Assembly (NCBI GenBank): GCA_017621845.1
Contig: JAGASI010000010.1
Location: forward strand, 47,327 to 111,326
Source: Muribaculaceae bacterium
GTDB taxonomy: Bacteria; Bacteroidota; Bacteroidia; Bacteroidales; Muribaculaceae
Length of the DNA stretch: 64,000 bases
Direction of reading: 5' to 3'
Made by a program: the position numbers and the translations under genes. Shown here one piece after another: positions 45,977 through 53,400 of the stretch; position 1 is the first letter of the stretch; every line of letters begins with the position of its first letter. The notes beneath the pieces were generated by a model. That model saw only the letters and a program-made list of their open reading frames with translations, did no database searches and was not told the DNA's origin.

Positions 45977-47590
45977 ATGAAAGCATTTGTAGTTTCAATA
46001 ATATTATTTTTACCTATGTTTATCTGCGCTCAAAATCCGCAGATAGAAGATGTTGACACTGTTGTGCCATTATCAGGTTCTGATGCCCAGAGATATGGCT
46101 GGACTCCGGAATATGGATACCGCCATATTGTGACGCGCCCAATACTCCCAGACAGCGTAGATGTAGTCAGACATCAGAAGAAGCACTTCTGGAGAGCCGG
46201 AGCGGAAACAGTTGGTTTCAATATCGGCTTGTGGGCTTTTGACCGCTATGTCCTTAATGGCCACTATGCTCGCATATCGTGGAACAGCATTAAGGAAAAT
46301 TTTAAACATGGCTTTGAGTGGGATGATGACCACTTACATACAAACATGTTTGATTATCCCTATAATGGCAGCATATTCTTCAATGCAGGACGTTCCAACG
46401 GCTTCAACTTCTGGCAATCAGAATTATTTGCAATCGGAGGCAGCGCAATGTGGGAGATGTTTATGGAGTGTGAGTATCCATCGACCAATGACATAATCGC
46501 AACACCGGTAGGTGGAGCTGCCATAGGAGAAGTATTGTACCGGACTTCCGACCTAATATTGGATGACAGAAGCTCGGGTGGAGAAAGATTTGGCAGAGAA
46601 GCGGCTGCTTTTGTGGTAAATCCAATGCGTGGACTGACCCGTATAATAACGGGAGATGCGTGGAAACACCGTTCAACTTCCGGAAGAAGATTTGGTATTT
46701 CTCCAATAAGCGTTGAGTTGTCTCTGGGAGGAAGAATGCTTACTCTATGGGACTATGACGAAGGCACACGAGCCGGAGTGGCAGCCGAAATCAATATCGA
46801 GTATGGAGATAAGTTTGCGGGAGAGACAAAAGTGCCCTACGACTATTTCTCCTTTCTGATGGAAATTCAAGGTATGAAGACCCAGCCTCTCTTGAGTAGG
46901 GTGGAGATTGTGGGTCGTCTGTTGTCAAAAGATATAGTTGATAAACAGAATATCAAGGCATCCGTCGGTATGTACCAGCATTTTGATTTCTTTGATTCCG
47001 ACACCATCAAAAGACGTGAACCTAACCGAGATCTTTTGTTCCCGTGCGTTGTACCATATAAACTTGGAGCCCCCGCATCTGTCGGTGCCGGAGTCATGGC
47101 TCAATATATCCCATCCAATGATTTTGTATTTGAGGGTTATGCACATGCCAATGGCTTGATACTCGCCGGAATCCTGACTGATTTTTACAGGGATTATCAC
47201 CGAAACTATAATTGGGGTTCCGGCTACTCCATAAAGGCCGGCATCAATGCCTCTTTGTTCAAAAACCGACTGATTGTCAGTGTGGCCAACCAGTACTATA
47301 AAGTCTATACATGGAAAGGATATGACCAAAAATTTGACTGGTCGACTACTCCGGAAGGAAAGCCGGTAAACATACAGGGCGACAAGTCAAACTCAACATT
47401 CAATCATTTGGAGGCTTCATTGAAATACCGATTGAAGGAAAGGCTGTATTTAACCGCCGGTGCAGATTTTTATTGGCGAACCACAAGTTATGAAGACTTG
47501 GAAATTAGAGTCTGGGGAGGTTGGGCTGCGTATCCGAGAGTACACAGCAAGCAAATCGGAGCGCATTTAATGCTGACGTATGTATTGTAA
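45977..47590 (+). CDS. DUF3943 outer-membrane-associated protein
   Basis: 537 residues with signal peptide (about 1-18, FICAQ). The N-terminal half carries the DUF3943 pattern: FWRAGAETVGFNIGLWAFDRYV, FKHGFEWDDDHLHTNMFDYPYNGSIFFNAGRSNGFNFWQS and EVLYRTSDLILDDRSSGGERFGREAAAFVVNPMRGLTRII. The C-terminal half is a series of beta strands (ASVGAGVMAQYIP, SIKAGINASLFKNRLIVSVANQYY) ending AHLMLTYVL, consistent with a barrel. Probably an outer-membrane protein; function unknown. It stands alone between the TA operon and the nuclease gene. Confidence 0.85.
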   Translation: MKAFVVSIILFLPMFICAQNPQIEDVDTVVPLSGSDAQRYGWTPEYGYRHIVTRPILPDSVDVVRHQKKHFWRAGAETVGFNIGLWAFDRYVLNGHYARISWNSIKENFKHGFEWDDDHLHTNMFDYPYNGSIFFNAGRSNGFNFWQSELFAIGGSAMWEMFMECEYPSTNDIIATPVGGAAIGEVLYRTSDLILDDRSSGGERFGREAAAFVVNPMRGLTRIITGDAWKHRSTSGRRFGISPISVELSLGGRMLTLWDYDEGTRAGVAAEINIEYGDKFAGETKVPYDYFSFLMEIQGMKTQPLLSRVEIVGRLLSKDIVDKQNIKASVGMYQHFDFFDSDTIKRREPNRDLLFPCVVPYKLGAPASVGAGVMAQYIPSNDFVFEGYAHANGLILAGILTDFYRDYHRNYNWGSGYSIKAGINASLFKNRLIVSVANQYYKVYTWKGYDQKFDWSTTPEGKPVNIQGDKSNSTFNHLEASLKYRLKERLYLTAGADFYWRTTSYEDLEIRVWGGWAAYPRVHSKQIGAHLMLTYVL

Positions 47591-47707
47591 ACCCCTCTTA
47601 TCTGAAGCCGCTTACGAAAAAGGCGAAAAAATGAGCCAAAACGTACCACTACAGCTTTTCTCTGTCGATGTCGGGCGTGTTATAGCTTAAATCTCAAAGA
47701 TTTTCGC

Positions 47708-47715
47708 TAATTTTG
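47708..47715 (+). promoter_or_regulatory. -7 promoter box for the YhcG-type nuclease
   Basis: TAATTTTG (TAnnTTTG), 20 bases before ATG 47736. Confidence 0.5.
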
Positions 47716-47735
47716 CAGTCTATACTGTAATCGGC

Positions 47736-48752
47736 ATGGAATCAACAAGCATATTAGACCCCAATATACTCAAAAGTCAGTTCAACGAGATTATTGGCTT
47801 AATCAACGATACGAAAAATAAGGTTTATCGTATCGCTAATACAGCTATGATTGAACTGTATTGGCATATTGGAGAAAGATTGTCATATCGTATTGCCAAC
47901 TCGCAATGGGGAGATGGTGTTATACGTCAACTTGCCGATTATATTGCCGCCAATACTGAGGATTCCAAAGGTTATTCAGATAAAAACCTTTGGAGAATGA
48001 AACAGTTCTATGAGACATATCGTGAAGCTGATGAAAAACTCTCAGCACTGCTGAGACAAATTAACTGGACTAACAATCTCACGATAATGTCTCGTTGTAA
48101 AATTCCCGAGGAACGAGATTTTTACATTCACCTCACGGCTGAAGAACGCCTTTCGACACGCGAACTTGATAAGCTTATTTCTCGCGGTTTATTTGAACGC
48201 ACGATGATTGATGCACCAAAACTCTCAGCAGTGCTGAGAGAAATTGCTCCATCATCGGAGAGGTCGTTCAGAGACAGGTATGTAATGGGCTTCCTCGGCA
48301 AAAAGACTTATGCCGATGAGTATTCAATGAAACAAGCCATCATTGCTAAAATGAAAGACTTTATTCTTGAAGTAGGTAAAGACTTCATCTATATGGGGCA
48401 AGAGTATCGTCTCCAAGTAGGAACTGAGGATTTCAGAATTGATTTGCTATTCTTCCACCGTGAACTTAGATGCCTCGTGGCGTTTGAGGTCAAGATGGGT
48501 AGATTCCATCCCACAGACCTCGGTCAACTTGAATTTTACCTTGAAGCCCTTGACCGTGATGTGCGGAAACCGCACGAAAACCCAAGCATTGGCATCCTAC
48601 TCTGTAAGGATAAGGACGACGAAGTTGTTGAATATGCAATGTCTCGCTCTTTGTCACCGACCCTTGTTGCAGAGTACCAGCTGAATCTTCCTCCTAAAAA
48701 AGTATTGCAAGCCAAAATCAAAGAACTTTTTGACGAAAAGGCTGACGAATAA
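47736..48752 (+). CDS. YhcG/DUF1016 family PD-(D/E)xK nuclease-domain protein
   Basis: 338 residues. The N-terminal DUF1016-N helical domain (about 10-150: ANTAMIELYWHIGERL, YSDKNLWRMKQFYETY, INWTNNLTIMSRC) is followed by the nuclease domain (about 180-320): FRIDLLFFHRELRCLVAFEVKMGRF gives the D...E-x-K core, and YLEALDRDV and PSIGILLCKDKDDEVVEYAMS are family signatures. Members resemble Holliday-junction resolvases and are often found on mobile elements and near restriction systems. The stop codon TAA (48750-48752) shares two bases with the first bases of direct-repeat copy 2, so the right boundary of the inserted segment coincides exactly with this gene's end. Confidence 0.9.
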   Translation: MESTSILDPNILKSQFNEIIGLINDTKNKVYRIANTAMIELYWHIGERLSYRIANSQWGDGVIRQLADYIAANTEDSKGYSDKNLWRMKQFYETYREADEKLSALLRQINWTNNLTIMSRCKIPEERDFYIHLTAEERLSTRELDKLISRGLFERTMIDAPKLSAVLREIAPSSERSFRDRYVMGFLGKKTYADEYSMKQAIIAKMKDFILEVGKDFIYMGQEYRLQVGTEDFRIDLLFFHRELRCLVAFEVKMGRFHPTDLGQLEFYLEALDRDVRKPHENPSIGILLCKDKDDEVVEYAMSRSLSPTLVAEYQLNLPPKKVLQAKIKELFDEKADE

Positions 48753-49154
48753 TACTGCGTGCTGACATCAAAAGACGATTATGCCGTCACCGGCTTTACA
48801 TTTGAAAACGAGTGTATAGTTGATTTCACCCAATCATTCCTTTTCAATAAGCCGTCTATGATTTCAATCGTGGCAGGATGCGACTCAACGGTATTGCAAG
48901 TGCCATTGAACGCTATTCGTGATTATCTCATACACAACCATCCTGATTTAATTCCCCAAATATCAGCCGTCGTTTTGGAAGAAGCTTATAGTCGTTACCT
49001 CAATCTTCATAAGACGTCTCCAACCGAGCGGTATCTCGAACTCGTTGAAAAATATCCCGATTTCATAGAGCAAATCCCGCTTCAAGACATAGCCTCTTTT
49101 CTACTCATAACGCCTACATACCTTAGCCGTATCAGAAAAAACTTACATTTTTAG
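48751..49154 (+). pseudogene. 5'-truncated crp-like gene (copy 2)
   Basis: Encodes residues 54-187 of the regulator at 43376-43939 with few changes (for example DDYAVTGFTFENECIV against GDYAVTGFSFGEECIV). The first 53 residues are missing and are replaced by the nuclease gene. A 131-residue frame from GTG 48759 stays open, with an intact helix-turn-helix (DIASFLLITPTYLSRIRKNL), so a short protein could still be made. Its native tail and terminator follow. Confidence 0.85.
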
Positions 49155-49169
49155 TGTTAAAATCCTTGA
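48751..49169 (+). repeat. 419-bp direct repeat, copy 2
   Basis: Gap-free match to 43536-43954. After the match, copy 2 continues into the palindromic terminator shared with 45887-45939, whereas copy 1 continues into unrelated sequence. Confidence 0.9.
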
Positions 49170-49205
49170 CTCTCAACATATGTTGAGAGTTTTTATTTTT
49201 ATTGG
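49153..49205 (+). repeat. 53-bp tail repeat containing a terminator, copy Y
   Basis: Same 53 bases as 45887-45939 with one mismatch; palindrome CTCTCAACATATGTTGAGAG at 49170-49189 followed by a T-rich run. Its first 17 bases (AGTGTTAAAATCCTTGA) also follow crp copy 1 at 43938-43954. Confidence 0.85.
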
Positions 49206-49241
49206 TTGCAACTTTGATGATTAAATCATAAAAATTGACAG

Positions 49242-49901
49242 ATGAACACACTTATTATAGGAGCGACCTCTGGAATTGGATATGAGTTGTGGAAGCATTA
49301 TACCACGACGGGCAACACTGTTGCTATTACAAGACGGCGGAATGAAATCCTGCAAAGGCAAATTAAAGAGAACCCGGATTGCACTGTCGCTTTTCAATGT
49401 GACGTTGCAGACTTGTCTTCGTTTGATTTTATGCTGAAAAACGTAATGTCGAAATTCGGGCATTTGGATCTTGCGATAATTTGTGCCGGAGTTGGCGAAC
49501 TGAATCCAGACTTGGATTTGTCAACTGAACTTGTGACCCTCTCCGTGAATGTGATTGGATGGACTAACGCAATTGATTCCATCTATAAGATTTTTGAAAA
49601 CCAAAATTCGGGGCATCTCGTAGCCATTACCTCTGTTGGAGGATTACAACCCGCGCCCATAGCACCGTCATATAGTGCATCAAAAGCATTTCAAATAAAC
49701 TATACCAAATCGCTCCAGCATAAATCAAAGGAGACTCCTATTTTAATCACAGAAATTCGGCCCGGTCTCGTTGATACCCGAATGGCAAAAGGCGATGGAT
49801 TGTTTTGGGCAATGCTGCATAGCCGCCAGACTATCGTATACCGTGCTTTCTCAATCTCGGGTTGTCGGCTTTTATTCCTAACACGGCCACGGCATAACTG
49901 A
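49242..49901 (+). CDS. Short-chain dehydrogenase/reductase with abnormal C-terminus
   Basis: 219 residues. Rossmann motif LIIGATSGIGYEL, the NNAG-equivalent ICAGVGELN, catalytic Ser in ITSVGG and YSASKAF (Tyr-x-x-x-Lys) are all present, then TEIRPGLVDTRMAKGDGLFWAM. After that the sequence turns into HSRQTIVYRAFSISGCRLLFLTRPRHN, which does not resemble the usual end with its conserved helical segments; the protein is about 25 residues shorter after TEIRPG than the related SDR at 59284-60033. The 3' end is probably replaced or frameshifted. NAD(P)H-dependent oxidoreductase; substrate unknown. Confidence 0.8.
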   Translation: MNTLIIGATSGIGYELWKHYTTTGNTVAITRRRNEILQRQIKENPDCTVAFQCDVADLSSFDFMLKNVMSKFGHLDLAIICAGVGELNPDLDLSTELVTLSVNVIGWTNAIDSIYKIFENQNSGHLVAITSVGGLQPAPIAPSYSASKAFQINYTKSLQHKSKETPILITEIRPGLVDTRMAKGDGLFWAMLHSRQTIVYRAFSISGCRLLFLTRPRHN

Positions 49902-50242
49902 TTTTTGCCGTGACTTCTTTGCAATGCCACGGTGCTTTCATTGAAATTTATCAATTTTTGTGGACACCGTAATATGCCTATAAAATGCCTATAAAATATG
50001 TCTTTCACTGATACAACAATGCATTTTAAAATGAGAGAGCCGTAACAAACAGAGAGCTAAAAACAATATCTATTTTACAACAACGACCATTTTTTTAACT
50101 TTGGGGTAATGATTTGACGTGTCGGGTTGTCTTTATAATAAACATGGATTAATCGGACATAAGTTCTTACAATAGCAAGGCTACACCGAATAGTTCTCAA
50201 GCTGAATAGCTGACACTTTTTTTGCCAATCATTAACGACGTG
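49902..50242. other. Intergenic region with hairpin, 11-bp tandem repeat and promoter
   Basis: CACGGCA / TGCCGTG hairpin (49888-49894 / 49906-49912) spans the SDR stop. ATGCCTATAAA occurs twice in tandem (49974-49995). TAACTTTG at 50096-50103 is the likely sigma-factor gene promoter. No ORF is supported. The region could be the scar of an integration event, but no integrase is visible. Confidence 0.4.
50096..50103 (+). promoter_or_regulatory. -7 promoter box for the ECF sigma operon
   Basis: TAACTTTG (TAnnTTTG), 140 bases before ATG 50243. Confidence 0.45.
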
Positions 50243-50725
50243 ATGTCTTATCCACTATCTGAATTTGAACACATCTATAAGAGACTTTATCCGCCTGCGC
50301 TGAGGCTCGCTATGAGCATGCTACATGATGAGCATGAAGCACGTGACGTGGTGCAGAATGTGTTTGTGAAGGTGTGGGAGTCTGAAATTGCTATCGAGAA
50401 TATCGAGGCTTACGTGATAAGGGCAGTGAGGAACAACTGCCTTAACACTATCAACAAGAGCCGCATGATAGACCGGGTACATCAGTCACTAACGTTAATG
50501 GTCGAAGACGATGCCGAGGCGACCGAATACCGCGACCAACAAGTCTCACTCGCTGTCAAGGTTCTGCTCACACCTCGCGAGCAACAGGTGGTCGACAGCG
50601 TCTATCGTCAAGGTCTCAGCTATAAAGAGTCGGCCCGATTACTCAATATATCAGTAGCATCGATAAACAAGAATATCGTGTCATCATTAAAAAAATTAAG
50701 AACCCACTTTAACCGTCACACATGA
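50243..50725 (+). CDS. ECF sigma-70 factor
   Basis: 160 residues from ATG 50243; a TTG seven codons earlier is the alternative. Region 2: FEHIYKRLYPPALRLAMSMLHDEHEARDVVQNVFVKVWE. Region 4: LTPREQQVVDSVYRQGLSYKESARLLNISVASINKNIVSSLKKLR. This is the usual short Bacteroidetes ECF factor. The next gene overlaps by 4 bases (ATGA) and encodes a single-pass membrane protein that may hold it inactive. It is not beside a SusC gene, unlike many ECF factors of this phylum. Confidence 0.93.
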   Translation: MSYPLSEFEHIYKRLYPPALRLAMSMLHDEHEARDVVQNVFVKVWESEIAIENIEAYVIRAVRNNCLNTINKSRMIDRVHQSLTLMVEDDAEATEYRDQQVSLAVKVLLTPREQQVVDSVYRQGLSYKESARLLNISVASINKNIVSSLKKLRTHFNRHT

Positions 50726-51426
50726 CCCGGGAACAACAAGACATATTAATCGCTAAAATTGTAGACTGTCCCAAGACACTGACAGCCGAAGACATAGCTA
50801 TGATAGGCCAAGACCCTGAGTTGATGGATTTATATGAAGTAAACTCGAGCCTCAGAGGAGCCTATCAGCCTGAACCGATAATAGACATTGACCACGAATG
50901 GGAAGAGTTTACCCTTAAAACAAGCGTACCTCATCGCCCGAGGTATCTCACCATTCTGAAGGTGGCGGCCGCCATAGCCGGCGTCGCCTTCATTACCGGC
51001 CTGGTAATGATGGTTGTCGGGAATGACATGACTCTTGAAAATCAAGTCATCTCTCACGATACCGCACGGATTCCCGACCGTTCATTCACCAATACCCCAA
51101 ATAATGATGTACCCCAAGACACAATAATCACCGAACACGTCACCGATGCTCAGTCTCCTATAGCATTTTCTCACCATCCATCATCCAAGTCGACCCCTAA
51201 ATCCAAGACCGATGTAGACGAAATGGTGAGATTGGCTGTCGCACGCATCGAAAATGAAAGTGCTGTAAAAATTGCCCAAATCGAATTAGCCGAACAATTA
51301 TCTCTACGGCAAGCTAACAACGAGTTACATACACTCTACCCCGAGGATATACCCTATACCGAGGACAACCCGGTGTACGACCTGTCAACAGCCGACCCAG
51401 ACATCAAATACTCCATCATGCTATAA
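50722..51426 (+). CDS. Single-pass membrane protein, possible anti-sigma factor
   Basis: 234 residues. The cytoplasmic N-terminal part (1-75) starts with TREQQDILIAKIVDCPKTLTAEDI; one membrane segment lies at about 78-99; a disordered Pro/Ser/Thr linker and a charged helical periplasmic part follow. Start overlaps the sigma gene stop. The arrangement and topology match membrane anti-sigma factors, but no zinc-binding HxxxCxxC and no FecR domain is present, so the role is inferred from context alone. Confidence 0.7.
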   Translation: MTREQQDILIAKIVDCPKTLTAEDIAMIGQDPELMDLYEVNSSLRGAYQPEPIIDIDHEWEEFTLKTSVPHRPRYLTILKVAAAIAGVAFITGLVMMVVGNDMTLENQVISHDTARIPDRSFTNTPNNDVPQDTIITEHVTDAQSPIAFSHHPSSKSTPKSKTDVDEMVRLAVARIENESAVKIAQIELAEQLSLRQANNELHTLYPEDIPYTEDNPVYDLSTADPDIKYSIML

Positions 51427-51478
51427 CATTTGTACAGTCAATAAATATTCATCATAATACACTTAGATACATATAAAT

Positions 51479-52363
51479 ATGAAACTTAAATCTCTCACAA
51501 TCCTCATCGTGTCTCTGGCACCATTCACAATGTCGGGACAAACCAATATCAAAAAAGCTTTTGAACGTTTTCTTGAAAATCCGGCAGTTACTTATACCGA
51601 AAATCATTCCCTATCCAAAGATACCGGCAAGGGCATAAAACAGTCACAGAGCGATATTTATAACTTCACCGTCAATAGCATTCAGTTCAAACTTATCAAT
51701 AACATTCTTCAGGCCTTTAACAAAGACAAAGAAAACGCCTACAGCCTTAGTAGTGGAATTTACAAGAAAAATGACCCCAATGTTTCACTCGCTGTTGGCA
51801 ACGGCAATGGCAGTGGCGTTCTACTTACCACCGAACCCGGAGTCAACTACCAGTATGCCCTGTTCTTGGCTCCCAAGAATGAAGATTCCTCCGGAAACTA
51901 TCGATATGCTTATGCTATAACTTGGAAAAAAGAGAAAGACAAGATTACCGGCATGCTTATAACCACCTATGCCACAACTCTCTCCTATCGTCAATCCCAA
52001 TCAAGTGGCAGCAAATTTAACGGCACCATATACTATAACAATACCCCATATTATAGTGTCAATAATGGCGACTCGGTCAATGGTTCAAAAAATAAATCTA
52101 AGAGCTCGGTAAAATATGGCGGCTCGTGGTTTGAAAAATTCATGCAAGAAGCAAAAAAACTCAGTATATTTGATGACAATGGCATAGTATTGCAAAATGT
52201 TGTGACTCAAACATATGAGATTACCAAAAAAGTCGACCAATACGACAATGTCTCCACTCAGGAGAAACAACTGGCACGTGACATACTCCAGGAATACATC
52301 AACAAAAGCAAAGACACGGTATGTCGCCGTATTCTACGCTCAGCCCAAGACAACCTGAAATAG
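51479..52363 (+). CDS. Secreted DUF5024-like protein
   Basis: 294 residues with a short signal peptide ending near SGQT. INIKKAFERFLENPAVTYTENHSLSKDT, then FTVNSIQFKLINNILQAFNKDKENAYSLSSG, and YRYAYAITWKKEKDKITGMLITTYATTLSYRQSQ, follow the pattern I recall for DUF5024 proteins of Bacteroides, which occur in ECF sigma operons. It lies 52 bases downstream of the anti-sigma-like gene and is probably cotranscribed. Function unknown; a cell-envelope output of the sigma factor is plausible. Confidence 0.65.
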   Translation: MKLKSLTILIVSLAPFTMSGQTNIKKAFERFLENPAVTYTENHSLSKDTGKGIKQSQSDIYNFTVNSIQFKLINNILQAFNKDKENAYSLSSGIYKKNDPNVSLAVGNGNGSGVLLTTEPGVNYQYALFLAPKNEDSSGNYRYAYAITWKKEKDKITGMLITTYATTLSYRQSQSSGSKFNGTIYYNNTPYYSVNNGDSVNGSKNKSKSSVKYGGSWFEKFMQEAKKLSIFDDNGIVLQNVVTQTYEITKKVDQYDNVSTQEKQLARDILQEYINKSKDTVCRRILRSAQDNLK

Positions 52364-52476
52364 ACACTCATTCTTCCTCTTTCCCAAACTCCGAAATCTT
52401 AAACCATATCGTCCACATGGTTTAATATCCATCCTAAGGAGGGTTTCCATCTCACTTCATACTATAAACGATGTCG

Positions 52477-52506
52477 GGTCTCGGACAAAACAATCCGAGA
52501 CCCGCC
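52477..52506 (+). terminator. Terminator of the ECF sigma operon
   Basis: Perfect 11-base arms CGGGTCTCGGA / TCCGAGACCCG, 8-base loop, followed by CCTATTTC. A second weaker hairpin (AAACCAT / ATGGTTT, 52401-52423) precedes it. Confidence 0.65.
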
Positions 52507-52537
52507 TATTTCATCGAGTATATACAGGCCGCATGCC

Positions 52538-52798
52538 TTATTTAAACGATATTTTATCAATGCGGGTACCTTGACGACGTATCAGGAGTTGACCGGACAC
52601 AGGGTCGGCTACGCGCACGCCTTGCATATTGAAATATTCGGGTTCAGCATTGATGTCTTCATCTGCCATAATTATATTTACCGACCCCGACTCCGGTAAT
52701 TCCAGACGGAACGGCGTAACGTTATAGTGACAGGAATGAAACAAAAAGTCATATATGCCCGGATATAAGGCCTTTGACAAAGGTATAACATTTGGCAA
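52538..52798 (-). pseudogene. Orphan C-terminal sorting-tail remnant of a secreted protein
   Basis: The 86-residue frame has no signal peptide. It contains ELPESGSVNIIMADEDINAEPEYFNMQGVRV, followed by LLIRRQGTRIDKISFK. This is the same compact tail that ends the secreted proteins at 25876 (VEYYNLQGVKV...VLIK) and 2577 (YYDLMGRRL...EKILK). It looks like the 3' end of a large exported protein whose body has been deleted. The upstream 230 bases contain no related coding sequence. Confidence 0.65.
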
Positions 52799-52883
52799 TA
52801 AAGCACAAACATGGAAATGTTAAAATCGACAACACGCACAAGTACCAATGCTAAAGACTTGTAACTTGACTATGAACAAGCTG

Positions 52884-52918
52884 TAAAAAAGCCGAGGCGC
52901 TATGTGGCGACTCGGCTT
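52884..52918 (-). terminator. Terminator of the efflux operon
   Basis: Read on the minus strand, AAGCCGAG ... CTCGGCTT forms a hairpin followed directly by a T-run. It lies about 115 bases beyond the PG0541-like stop. Confidence 0.75.
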
Positions 52919-53033
52919 AATCGGTAGATGTTATATCGTTTTATGTTCTCAATCAAATATTATTTTGATAAATCAGAAGGTCTTCTATAAAGCGAAATAA
53001 TGTGTGAGCAAAATTTGTAAAGATTAAGACAAT

Positions 53034-53327
53034 TTATATCGACTTATCGATTGTCCATGAGAAAGCGCGTAGGCCGAGTTTGGGGCGTGCGTCGTCAAGA
53101 GCTTTGAGGCCTTGAAGGAGGGCATCGGCGCGATCATCGGGGACAATGGTGATGATAGCTTGAGCGAGAGCAGGCCATGCGTGGGAGCCGTAATGGGGCT
53201 CTCCCTTGACCGAGCCTCGACCTGTCACCTCAGGCCATGCAGTAAAGCCTCGGCAGTTGAGTTTAGTCAGCAACTCAATGATATTCTCATAGTGGGCCTG
53301 GTCGAATGTTATCAGTACTGATTTCAT
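53034..53327 (-). CDS. PG0541-family transporter-associated protein (PII-like)
   Basis: 97 residues. MKSVLITFDQAHYENIIELLTKLNCRGFTAWPEVTGRGSVKGEPHYGSHAWPALAQAIITIVPDD... follows the small ferredoxin-like/PII-like pattern of PG0541-type proteins encoded at the end of RND operons in Bacteroidetes. It is 73 bases after the RND gene stop and shares the operon terminator at 52884-52918. A regulatory or assembly role for the pump is inferred from this conserved position. Confidence 0.8.
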   Translation of the reverse strand: MKSVLITFDQAHYENIIELLTKLNCRGFTAWPEVTGRGSVKGEPHYGSHAWPALAQAIITIVPDDRADALLQGLKALDDARPKLGLRAFSWTIDKSI

Positions 53328-53400
53328 TGTTTAAGCGGTGAGTATTTGTATGAGAGTCGAGGTGGAATGAATACTTCACCTCGGCTCCCGGAAATGGTTG

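Noticed and set aside
47606..47690. Possible 3' remnant of a gene between DUF3943 and the nuclease
   Set aside because: About 30 codons are open (ending DVGRVIA) but no family could be recognised and the stretch is too short.
43536..49169. Composite transposon or integrative element
   Set aside because: No transposase, integrase, terminal inverted repeat or tRNA attachment site is visible; the repeats are parts of a host-type gene. Kept only as a repeat-bounded segment.
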